Made by a program: the position numbers and the translations under genes. 64,000 nt of DNA from the NCBI GenBank assembly GCA_947652115.1, contig OX393570.1, positions 4,899,259-4,963,258 of the forward strand, written 5' to 3'. The notes under the pieces were generated by a model. The model searched no databases. It was not told the origin of the DNA and saw only the letters and a program-made list of their open reading frames with translations. The DNA comes from Blastomussa wellsi. Taxonomy: Eukaryota; Cnidaria; Anthozoa; Scleractinia; Plerogyridae. Of the stretch, positions 44,124-56,900 are shown in pieces (positions within the stretch are counted from its first letter, which is position 1; each line of letters starts with the position of its first letter).

Positions 44124-44951
44124 GTTTATTAAAGACAACAAGCAGAATACCAAAACGACAATGATCTAACGGCGAAGGAACTGCTGAGACTAGAGAATTT
44201 GAAAGAAACAGCAGGGTATCAGACAAAATCCTCGTAATGTTCATCTGATATTTTCAAAAATCGTATTAAATGGCACAGATCTTAGATAACTACTATAAGT
44301 TACTATAAACACAAACCTTCTAAGACTGTTAAGGAAGGCAAGTAACGGGCATATACAAGTAACGCATTTTACGGATACGAAAAATTATACTGCACAAAAC
44401 TTGTAAAATGACCCTGCGAGTGATGTAAGCTTCCGGGGGTATATCTGTTTCTGATCGTAAAAAGTATCATTTAAAACTGTCGTAATAACTGATGCCATGA
44501 TGATGTAAAAGAGTTGTTAAAAGTAAAATATCGCCAAAAATTGTACAGCGATTAAAAAACCACCCCGTCGACACGTTCGCCATGTTTTAATCCCAGCATT
44601 CAATGTTGAGTCCAAGTAAACCTTGTAAGGAGGGGTGAGTAAAACAAGTGACCATATTACTACTTTCGTTTGGCATGAAAAAGGGTTTCTTTTGCTATTA
44701 AATGTATTGTAAATAATCTTGAGCTAATTTTAAACGAAAATAAATCATTTATAGAAAGAACGGGTCTTTGGTTAATTACTTTGTAGCTTTTTGTTGAGTT
44801 TGCTGCACTTACCCCTCCCCGGAAAGTAATCACCCCGCCAGGTGCGGGTAAACATATCTCGTACGCGCTTTGTTTGAAAATGGTGCGTTACACCCGCTGG
44901 AAATTAGGGTAAAAATATTATCTCAAATTAGCTCAATAAGAAACCTGTTCC
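44124..44951. promoter_or_regulatory. Shared 5' region between BLZF1 and TMTC4
   Basis: An 828-bp spacer separates two divergent start codons. No TATA box is evident next to either. Head-to-head spacing under 1 kb suggests a bidirectional promoter; this is inference. Confidence 0.4.
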
Positions 44952-47900
44952 ATGGCATCCAAGCACAGGACAAATGGATACAAACTTCGAAGGAGAACTG
45001 CAAAAGATTTAATTGGAGAGGAACGCGAAATTTCAAATTCCATTGACTTTGTGACGGAAGGTGAAGAAATCGACAGTGATTTGCCTGTTCCAAACTTTTC
45101 CTTTTATGTAGCGTCTGCCGTTGTTTGCTGCGTTTCTGTGGTGTGTTATTTTAATTCATGCAAAGGTGATTTTGTCTTTGACGATTCTGAAGCCATCGTG
45201 GGCAACAAGGACTTGAAACCAGACATCCCGCTTGGACAATTGTTTCTTCACGACTTCTGGGGTGCGAACGTGAGTTCAAACACAAGCCACAAAAGCTATC
45301 GCCCTCTTGCAATAATGACGTTTCGATTCAATTATTGGCTGGCAGGAGGACTTAAACCCTGGGGATTTCATTTTATCAATGTCATGCTTCATGCTGCGGT
45401 GTCAATTCTGTGTCTGGGACTTTTTTCGATTCTTGTCAGTTGCAAAAGTAGTGTGACAGGTTTATATTTTGATAATGCGGCTACGAGAACTCACTTTGCT
45501 GCGCCCAAAGCAAGTCTAATTTGTTCACTTCTGTTTGCAGTCCATCCAATTCACACAGAAAGTGTAAGTATAAGCATTTCCTCTTTTTCAACCGTTAATT
45601 TTATTTCTGTGACCTTGCTTTTAGAGCGTTTGATAATTTTGACATCTGTTTACTATTTAATGTCATTTCCCTCCATGATAAACTGGTAGCAGGTAGTTTT
45701 ATTGTTTTATTTGATTACCTGAATGTTTAAATTTTTAATCGTTTCAAAGTTAGTTCATGAAGGTTACTGTATTTTACAATTTTAAGTAGCTTTTTTTACA
45801 TATGTCTCAATGTGATCAGACCAATTTTATTTATAATATTATTATTCCAAATAATTAAATTTTGTATTTATAATTATAATTATTATTGTTATTATGATTA
45901 CTTAAAATATTTCTTTGGTCAATATTTGTGGTTTATAACCAATCTCTAGATATTCAAATGATAAACATGGAGGTTGTTACCAGTATTTTGAATTCATGGA
46001 CTGTGGAATAGGAAACTATTTTTACTACTAATTTATTATTGAGCCATTACTGATTTACATAATTACTTTTGAAATAATTATCCTTGAAATAAAAATCAAG
46101 ATTTTTGGCGATTGTGCCATCGTGGATAGATATATGAAAGACTGGGAAAAAGTGAAAATACTGGTTTTATTTTCATTGAAACAAACCCGAGAGATCCTTG
46201 AGATCCTTCCTTGCCCCAGTCTCCCCAGAAATGAAAGCCACATTTGAGCAGAAGATGAACATCTTTGAGTGGCTGATATTCTGTTTATTATTATTAAAGT
46301 TTATTATTATTATTATTTTGTATGCTCTCCTAAAAATAATTAGTTGTTTACATTCTTAATTTGCTTATAACAAACCACTGAAAATGCCAAAAAGAAAATA
46401 ACTTCACCTAGTTGACATTTTTAAGCACCCGCGTCTCTCTATGATAAAAAAAACTCTCAAATGTGTTCTCTGCTAGCACAGCAATGCATTTATAGAATAG
46501 GTGCATTGTCACAAAGAAATTCATTATTTATAGCATAACACTCATAATAAACATTGTTTTGGATGAGAATGATTACTTGTGTAATAAAACTTTCTGTTCC
46601 TTTTGGTACTATGGTAGAAAATTAATAAACAACTGTTGTCCTATCTTTTCAGGTTTCTGGTTTGGTTGGTAGGGCAGATCTTTTGGGTGCACTCTTTTTC
46701 ATCCTCTCATTTCTGGTTTATGTAAGATGCTGTTCAATTGGTAAGCATTTTCTTCAGAGCATTTAAACTATACATGTATAATATAGTATATCTGCCAACT
46801 TTTTCAAAGTCAAAGACATAAAATTTTTGTAAGGGTTTTTGAAGACAATACAACCACATCTGAAGTCATCCACAGACTTCAGACAGATTATGTCCAAACA
46901 ATGTTGTTGTTTTCCAACGTTTTGTGTTGATGACAATTTAGACATTTAGCAGATTTGCAAATCAAGTGGTATTGTAAGTAGTATTAATAATGTTCGATTT
47001 CACTTCTATTTTGTCCATTCAAAATGGACAACATGAAGGCTTTGCAAATACAAACACGGGTAATTGCACAATGAATCTCAGAAACCTGAGTACTTTTAGG
47101 GCTAAGACCTTAAAAGGAATGATTTTAAAGTTCGCTAAAATATTTTGTGCTATTTATAGATTGTAGTGGATCTCCTGGTGTGTTGCCATGGAAACATCTC
47201 ACACTAAGCATGGTATTTTGCTGTATGGCGATGCTTTGTAAGGAGCAAGGAATCACTGTCCTGGTAATGCAATGGGACTATTGTATTTTCGGCAAGGGTG
47301 TAGCCAGGGGGGTCACACTGTATGTCACTAGGAGGTCACGGGCACCCCAGGGACCCCATTCAGCGACGCCCTTGATTCGTGGTACTGAAGTGGAACTAGC
47401 TTGCAATGGAGGCTAACTCAGGGGGATATCACCAAAAAGAGCTTCATGTCATTTGTATTTGTAAAGATTCCTGGCAAAAGCTTAAAATAATTTTGCAAGC
47501 TAGAACCAGTCCAATACTGAGAATGCTAAGATTGCGCCACTTCGGAAAATACCATAATACTCTTTGTTTGTCCCCAAAATTTTGCATAAGCATTGTTTTT
47601 GTTTTCTCTTGGGACCATTGTAAGTCCCAAGCGAAACTGGAAACAATGCTTATGCAAAATTTTGGGGGACAAACAAAGAGTATTATGGTATTTTTCAAAG
47701 TGGGCTATTGACATAGGAAATTGAATGAAGAATGAGTCCAAAAGTTTTGCTGCTCGTCATGTGATTTTCAAATACTTTCAGTTGTAATACTGGCAGTTTT
47801 AATCCATGAGGTATTTCTGAGCCTTGGATGTCACATTCTCTATTTTGCAACCAAGCCTTGGTAGATGGCCATAAATTCCCATAAAATAACAGAAATAACC

Positions 47901-50900
47901 TCTTGTGTTCAGAACAGATTGAACTACGCAAAGGATGTATGAAAGCCATATTCAACATGAAAATATAAAAAAAATGAATATCATCAATCTAAAGATTAAA
48001 TTGAAAGTCTCACATTCCACCATATTCTACAAGTCTTTATTAGCTAACAACTCTATTTGAATTTCTGTACAACCTTAAATTTACGAGGTTTACCTTAGTT
48101 ATCTAAACCATTGTTTTACCTTGCAGGGAATCTGTTGTGCGTATGATATCATAGTAGCATGTCAAGTTGATCTAATAATGCTGTTAACAAAAATCAATGC
48201 AAAAGAGAGCAAAAATGGAGGTTTAAAGGTACATGATAATGAACAGCTCCGTGTACCTTTACTAAGTTGAGGTGTCACTGGGCTCGATGTAGCTAAAATA
48301 AATGCTTAATGTTCACACGGTCAGAAACATTTCTGATTCTTGGTGTCTCCTAATAAAAGATATCTCTGTTCTGGAGTTTACAATTCAATCAACCAATCAA
48401 TCAATCAACTTTATTTTAAACACGGTAAATGGCTGAATTGGTGGAATTTGGATTATTGAGCTTCTAAATAGGAACAGAGATTGGTTTGTGAAGTCAGGGA
48501 GGGAAACAAAATCACTTTTGATTATTGGGATGTTCAGGAAATTTAGCGTTTGTGAAATACCAGACAGTTGCACGTTTGATTTGACAGTGTTAAAGATGTC
48601 TCCATATCAGGGTTTTAGGCTGATTTTCATTTGTTGGGAAAATCCCAGATCAGGGATTTTACTGGGCCGGCTGGCCGACCGCGCGCACGGCTGCCCCAGA
48701 TTTTTGCTTATATATCTGAAAAAAAAAAAAATGCCAGAAGACTGTTGCAGATTCTCCGAAATTCAGTGTCCTCGTTTGCTACCGCCTTTAACGCAACATC
48801 GCGTGATATTAGCGCGCACCAGAACAGTATGCGTGTTCAAAATGAGGTTGCGTTAAAAATCGTTCCGTGCAACATACCCTTGCCGCACGTTGTTGCAACA
48901 ATGTTGCCTTGTCTCGTGTAATGGATTAAAAGTTGCCGTCATTACAAATCGTCCCGTGATCTTTTCCAGATACCTAGGGTGCCCGCTCAAGGGAGGTTCC
49001 ACGCCATTCAAATCAGGTTCATGCGTTTTTGTTGCAGGTGAAAGATGAACCTCGTGTCTGGATAAAACACCTCATTTGTCGTCAAGTAGTTTTGTTTCTC
49101 ACTGGTGTTGTTCTCCTATTCGGTCGCTGGCACATTATGGGCTCATCACCGCCAGTTTTCCAAGTGGTCGATAATCCTGCGTCGTTTGAGGAGTCTTTAT
49201 TCGTGAGGGTAAGCAATACTCTGTTTCTCCACATATAAGGTCATTTCCTTTTTTCGTTTATCAGTCGAATGCCTTTCCTGATTTTGGGTCGGTCGGTGAG
49301 AAAAAAGAACCACCCCCCCCCAAAAAAAAGTTGCAAAAAGAGTCGAATGACAGGTGGCAGCAACGAGAAAAGAATTTTTGTTTACATATTTTCCTCCCAA
49401 GCATGCGAAAAGCATCTGTTAAAGTGCACCTAACCCCAAAATACTCTTTTCGCTACCATGCACCAGTTCGAAACGCGTTACACCTTTCGTTTCTCCTTTT
49501 TACCAATTGCTGACTTTTTACAGCATTTAAAAGTTACGAAAAACCGAACGTCAGTTGTTGCGCGACCGAGTCAGAAGGGGCGTGGGTCTATTCCTGGGTT
49601 GACGTCACAAACTGATTTGCATGCATGTTTACAAAGACTTGATGCGATGCAAATCAGTTTGTGACGCCAACCCAGGAATAGACCCACGCCCCTTCTGACT
49701 CGGTCGTGAACGAAATAACGTACAGTTTTGCTTAACTTTTTACTGCTATAACTAGTCAGCATTTGGTAAAAGGAGAAAGGGAAGGTGTAACACGTTTCGA
49801 AATGGTGCAAAGGTTCATTGTAGCTAAAAAAATATTTTGGGGTTAGCTGCACTTTGAGGGAGAGTGACACGTGTTATCTGAAGTCAAGCTAAAACTGAAA
49901 ATCTGTATTAAAAAATGTTTGATGGGTCAAATTCCTTTCCTCGTAACTTTCTTTTTTGAAAAGGTGAAAATTTGTGTCGGTCGGACGACGCTAATCGGAG
50001 AAAAAAGTAGGTGGCCTAAACAAAGTACACAATATCATTCATTTGAATGCTATGCACTAGAGCGTGATTCAACAGCTCAAAGTTAGAACCATCGTGTACA
50101 GCAAAGCAAGCAGCTTTTTTCGTGAAATTCAACTGTGCAATTTGGACAGTTGTTCAAAAATGTGAGTTGGCTGTTTGGTTCACAGACCTAAACAGTTGCT
50201 TGTTGAAGCTTATCGATTTGCCATGACCAATTTTAGCGCGTTTAGATGCAAAAAATATGAAGAAAGCCTGTCTGTAGGCGCCGTCTCCCATTTCCTCACT
50301 ATTTTAAATCTAAATTAAAGAAGACCAGCTCAACGCCTAGGCCCAAAGTAAGCGGATCCTTGTTTTAAACGCGCCTTGTTTTATTCACTCACGTCTTATT
50401 AAATAGCCCCGATGCATAACAAGTTGGAACTTTGTGTACTGAATGTTTTTCTCTCCACAGGCCATTAATTACAACTACCTGTACGCAATCAATGCCTGGC
50501 TTCTGATTGTACCACAGTGGCTGTGTTTTGATTGGTCAATGGGATGCGTCCCGTTAATCAAGTCTTTCTTTGATCCACGCATGCTCTGTGTCATTGGTTT
50601 CTGGGCGGTTTTTCTCGCGCTTCTTGCCTGCTGCGTGTGCGGGAAGAGTCTTCAAATAAAACGGTATGCTCTGATGAATCGAAAGTGTCACTGTTCTGTC
50701 GCTTAGGCCTACTCAGCCAACTTTGGAGATGATGTTACGTAGAAACGGTGAATCTGGTCTTGAAAATGACAGAGCCTTCGGTAAATGGTGGTTTAAGAAC
50801 GAAAGAAAGAGTAAACTCACACAGACCAAACACTGCTTGAGGAAACGAAATAAAAAACATGATTTGGCTATTTATATTAGTGGAACCAATGAGTAAAATA

Positions 50901-53900
50901 AAGGACCTCCGAATGCCCAGGCCTCTCCTTTGTAAGCTTTTTCACGCTGGTTCACTGGAATACAATTATCCTAGACTAAGAGAAATCCTTCTATTCTTAG
51001 CTTAGTTTGAGTCTAAAGCGAAACAAACAGCGCGCTCTTAAGTGTTTTCCACTCCACGCGTGGACGGACTAAGATAAAAGGGCACTGCTCGCAGTCTTCA
51101 ATTTTTGTCAATAAATTTACTTTAATTTATATTTTTGTTAGGATCTTGACCATGGGCCTGGCTTTAGTAGTTGTTCCGTTCCTTCCTGCTTCAAATGTTT
51201 TCTTCACGGTTGGTTTTGTTGTGGCTGAAAGAGTGCTATACCTCTCCAGCATTGGTTCTTGTCTCATCACGGTACTCGGTTTTACTCTACTGAGCAAGAA
51301 TCGCGCGGGAAAGAAGGTGAGCAATGTATTTGTACATATGCCAGAATTTTGTTCTTTATATTGTACTGTTCAGGGTTCGCATGGGTCATGGAAAATCTGG
51401 AATGTCAAAGAATTTTATAATTTCATTTTCCAGGCTTGGAAAGTCATGGAATTCAAGTGTGGGTCTTGGAAAGTCATAGAAAATGATGTTGATTAAAATA
51501 GTACAAAATCAAGAAAGAAAATGGTAAAAACGTGCCCAAAATGAAAGACGATTTCCAAAGAAATATTCAGATTTAGGTCATGGAAAACGCCGGTGGAGAA
51601 GTCATGGAAAAGGTCATGAAAAGTCATGGAATTTCAAACAAACGCTGCCTCAAAAAACTCGGGTACAATAAGAACGGGAGTTGCCAAGAGTTGGAGAGGC
51701 TTGGGACGAGCGCTTGGATCTCTAAGAGTTGACGCCATCTGCCTGCCAAACAGGGAAAACATTCCATTAGCTGTCGTACAAATTTAGTCGGGCTTGTACT
51801 TTGGTAGGAGTGAAAGTCGGAGTCCTTGAAAGTTTGAGACTTGGCAGCCAACTCTTTTGGCCACTGGTTTTCTTTTTCTGGCACGAACAAGAATAATGTC
51901 ATGTTCCTAACAAATGTATTTTCCCTGTTTCTTTAGGTAGTAGCAATCGGTATCGGCTTGCTTATAGCGTTGTATATGGCTCGAACAATACAGGTGAGAA
52001 ACGACAAAATTTTTTTTAGAAAAATACAGATTGCCCAGCCTCCCCTCCCCTTCTCCACAAGTGATCTTCATTTAAAGTTGTCTTAAACAATTGCTTTTTG
52101 TCTAGAGATCATCTGAATGGGTAGACGAGGATACTTTATTCACTTCGGGGATGGCAGTTTGTCCGCTGAATGCCAAGGTGAGGGAAAGGTTTCACTTTTG
52201 TAACGAGTTGCACTATTGATCCCTGTTTGCACTAGTATTATAATTCCGAAAAGATGCTCGATGGAAGTGACAGTTTTCGTCTGGAAGTTGCTAAGCAACT
52301 GTTCGCACCATGACAGTATTCGGGGAACTCTCGGGTACTCGCGTTTTTCTTTGATTGGGTAATAAAAGTCGGAAACTTTACGACTGGTTCAACGCAGATT
52401 TGCAAAAACGCACTTGTTCCCCGATTGTCCAGACTGAAATTATCGGACTCTTATGAACGACACTCGTCTCCAGCTGGGTTCTATTTTTTCCTTAGGACGC
52501 TTACCATTAGTCAGGACTGACCGGTCAAACCTTATATCCTTATGTCCATCGCAAACGAATTGGCCTGTCGCTAGAGAGCTTTCCCCTAAATTTTTATAAA
52601 ATTAGAAAGGTGAATACAATTTAGGAATTAACTGATCTAGCCGAACATTTCTCAATCCTAACGGAATTCTCTTCATGATTGGACCAATGGTAAGCGCCCT
52701 AATTTGGAAAATTGCTTGAGTCATCCAAATTCTCTGTAGAATGTCAGTGTATTGTCAAGCACAGAATTTCAGAAGTCTCGAGATTGGGGCTGCAGCAGGT
52801 GGAAAGATACGCACAGCAGTTCTAACTCGATCTGTTTTCACTATAACAGGTTCATTACAACATTGCCAAAGTTCGAGCTGAAAAGGGACAAGTGGAAGTT
52901 GCTGAGAAATTTTATAGAGAAGCGATCAGGTGGATATGAATCTAGACAAATAACTTTATGGTTTAGTTGTCGACAACTCAGTCTCGCAAGTTGAGACGGG
53001 CCTGAATGCGCGGTGTTCGTCCCAGTGCAACATGACGTATTTGTTCGCGTGATTGCCTTGTTTGGAGTTGTCGCGCTAGTTTTGGTTGGATGAAATAATT
53101 CCAAGACTCTTCCAGTGCTGCAGCGACGATTTGCCGTAACTATCACTTAGTTCCCCGACTGAACGATCGCAACTGCGTTGCCAGTAGTCAGTGTTAAGAA
53201 TATGCGTAGAAATGAAAGCTCCGAAACTCTCGCTGGGCTGACTGGAATCATCGGGCAAAATTAGTCTGTAGAGGCCCTAAGTTGCGTTTTCTTAATAGCA
53301 CGAAAAGGTTAAGAGTATTACCAACAACAACAACAATTTATTTATTTACAAATTTATAAGAAGGATATAAGGGCTTGTCCCGCAAATAGCCGCAAAGCTA
53401 GTCGAGGCGGGACAAGATGAGCGCGAGAAACATAATAGAAAAGACAAGTCACAATAAATTCGCTGGTACCTATTGATAACCCCTTGCTTGGAGAGAGAGG
53501 GGCACTGTTGGAGTAGCGTGTCTTACCAGTTAACACGCGCAAAGATCCCGGTCAAGTGTGCGTTTCTCAAACGGCCCGAAGAATTTTCGGACTCGAAATC
53601 TGCCTTTTTATATTTCAGTTTCTATTAAATAGCGATGTACTTTCAGGCCAACAACAATATTGCTTTTCGGGCCTGGAATGGCTTCGGAAGGTTTGAGAAA
53701 CGCCCACCAGGTCTCGAAACGTAACTTTAGACGCTGGCGGGCGTCGCTTTTGTGTATTTTACTGATTTGTTTATTTGCTTGTTTTTCACCTCGTGAATAA
53801 CAGGTTAAATCCCACATATGACCAAGCTTTTAATAATCTGGGAAACCTTATAAAGGTAAAGTTTGAATGTTGCTAATTTCATTGACACTTTAATTGATAC

Positions 53901-56900
53901 GCAACTGTTCTGGCGATACTTGTGGTAACATGCATCTAAACTTTTTTCAAATTTTGCAGTCATAGTTAGTTTGACCCCGTTGTAAGTTTTTCTTCTCTAC
54001 GACTTTCGGTGTGCCTTCTATATCCCAGATTTAAAAAAAAAATTCAAGCGAGAATCGATCCTTCACATACAGCAACGAAGATTTCACTTTCTAAAATGAA
54101 ACAAGGGCTCGAAAAGTGTCCTGCCTAGTCCTTAGGAACAAGTCGAATTTCCTGCCGGGTAACCAACTCTTCGCGGTTACAGCCACGATGGTTATGAGCC
54201 AGGGAAGTCGTCTACAGTCGAGGAAACAATCGCCAGATGATGACGAAATCCCGCCTCCAAGACGAGACTGGTGCGATTACTTTTGGAGCACTCGGGATCG
54301 CTCACGTTAGTTTTTGATTGGATGAAATAAGTCGGAAACTCTTCGAACGCTTGAACGAAGATTTTCCAAAACTGGAACCTGTTCCCTCGACTAACGACTA
54401 GAATAAAAAAAGTAGATTACGGGGATTTACTATTTCCTCGACTGCGTTTTGTTGCCATTGTGGCCAATCAGAGACAAGGTTTTTGAAATGTTTTTTTTTT
54501 ATTATTTAAAAGGACAATGGACGATATGAAGAAGCAGAAATACTTTTGGAAAGGGCCGTGGGAATAAAGTATGTAGTGCAAACATTTGAAATGTTCTAAT
54601 TGCATAAGGCAATGTAGACGCGCGAAACCTGCCTCGCCGCGTGGGCGCGTCTCCCAGGTTTCGCGCGGCCATTTTTTCGCTTCGCGCTCGACGAACTAAG
54701 GAAAAAAAGGGATGGGATGCTTTCTTGATGTAGTTTGTACAAGTATTTTTTTTTTAATTTTAAACCTTCAAGTGATAATTTCAGCAAAACGAAAATGAAA
54801 GGGCTTAGGCTAAAATTAATTAATGGTAAAAGATGGATGACGTTTTGTTAACAGGAATGACTTTGCCGCTGGCTGGATGAACTTAGGAACTGTAAAGGCA
54901 GCACTTCATAAACGTGACGTAAGTAATGATGCAACTGAATGATTGTAAAGATCCATTCATGCAGTTAGCTTTTTGATCCTAGCGTTACCCATTGTGCCTC
55001 CTTCGTGACCTCTTGAGTTTCCTAGCGTGACTTATTGCAACTGATACCCTGATTGTTACAGCTCCTAACGCGCCGTACACAGTCCTTGTAGCACCAAGCG
55101 TGACATTTTGTCATTACTCCAGCCACAACAAACAACAGCACAAGCGTCAACCAAATAAGTTTATTTAGGGAGGGCCCGGTGAAAACCAACCCGAGCCAAC
55201 AATTGTACCTCCTGGCGTGACCTATTGCGACTTCAAGCGTGACTTACTCTTAGCGTGACATATTGTATACTGCCGACCTTTACATACCACTTCCTTCTCG
55301 CTGATGGTTCATTTCTTAGGAAGCGGAAAAATGCTACAGCAATGCCGTACAACACAGACGAATATATCCAGACGCATTCTTCAACCTTGGAAATCTGGTA
55401 AGATCTGAATAAATCTCATTAACCTTGTCCACTCGGGAAAACAATTCGAAAAGGAGTATGATAAACAGAAAGTTAAAATGATTACATTTTGGAAGAGGTT
55501 GGTGGCCTAATTTTTAGTGCGCTGGACTCCGGATCGAGCGGCCGTGGTTCTAAGTCTGACTTCATTCTCGTCCCCAGAGTCGCTTGTCCCTCTTAGCCGG
55601 CTGGACCTGTGCATGAGGAACAAGTGGCTCTGGGGAGGGTCTCAATGAGGTAGTGGCTTTTACGGTTAACGGTTAACTTTTTGGCTTTTTTACGGCTAAC
55701 GGTTAATTTTGTGCCATTACGATTAACTGGAGGAGTTAAAAAATAATTGCTATTGTTTTAAGAAGTTAAATGTTAATTTCCATTGTTGTAAAACATACTG
55801 AAAGTCTTTGGACCATTTTGAGATAAAAAAAGTATTTTTTATATCAAAAATACCAAAATAAGATAGAGTTTAAAGTACTCAAAGGAAAATAAACAAGGAA
55901 ATTATGTAGACATATACGACACTTCCGGTTTCGATCGGCTTTTCTCGCTACCAGAACGCATAAACGTACAACACATCAGACTCAAAAAAAGTTCTCGAGG
56001 CCTTTATGTTTGTATTTAGATTTTTTACGGTTAACAATTTTTACAGCTAACGGTTAAAATTCTTTCATTTTTACGCCTAACGGCTAAATGTTTGGCCATT
56101 TTACGGCTAACGGTTAACCCCATTGAGACCCTCTCTGGGGGCCCATGATTCGATTGGCTGAAATCTAACAAAGGGAGTCCAATCACATCTACCGTTTTAA
56201 ACGTGCTAACGCTAAAGGATTTAAAACGGCTGATGTGATTGGATTCCGTTTGTTTGATTTCAGCGAATCAAATCATGTGTCCCCAGAGCCACTTGTTCCT
56301 CGTGCACAGGCCCAGCCGGCTAAGAGGGACAAGCGGCTCTGGGGACGAGAATGAGTCTGACTTGTGACACTACGATGTGTTTGGGGCAAGACACTAACAC
56401 ATTGCCCGCTCCCTTCCCCCAGATGTATACGTACGTGGTGGAAATCTGGGATGTAGTAGTGTCCCAGCTAGGGTGGTGTAGAGATACTTCTAGTCACTTC
56501 CTGTAATAGCGTGTGACGTCATGACCCAGACAAACAAACCGGAAATGCGGACGATTTGGAAGATTTCTTCAAGCGCGAAAGCTGGTGTTCCAAAAACACT
56601 TTTGAAGCGAAATCTTCGCCAAGTCTCTTCCGAGTCTCGCTGGGGTCCAATAATTTGCCTTAATTTGCGCGATTCGCTCTTGAAGATACGAGGCTCGAAT
56701 ACAGATTGAATACGCCTAAAAACTAATTATTACTTGTTTTCTCTTTCAAAATATGTTCTCAAACTACAACGGTTTTTATTTTCAGTACATTGACCAAAAG
56801 AGGCACAAAGAAGCCATCGCAGCATTCAAAACAGCTGTCAATTTAAAGAATGATCACGTTGGAGCGTGGATGAATCACGCGTTACTACTCGAAAAGTCAG

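Larger units (their letters stand above)
55505..56515 (+). repeat. SINE split by nested transposons (TMTC4 intron 14)
   Basis: The head at 55505-55552 has a tRNA-like GTGGCCTAATTTTTAGTGCG and GCTGGACTCCGG. The body and tail resume at 56364 (GTTTGGGGCAAGACACTAAC) and continue to GATACTTCTAGTCACTTCCT. Between them is the element 55563-56353, so the SINE is the oldest layer. Confidence 0.65.
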
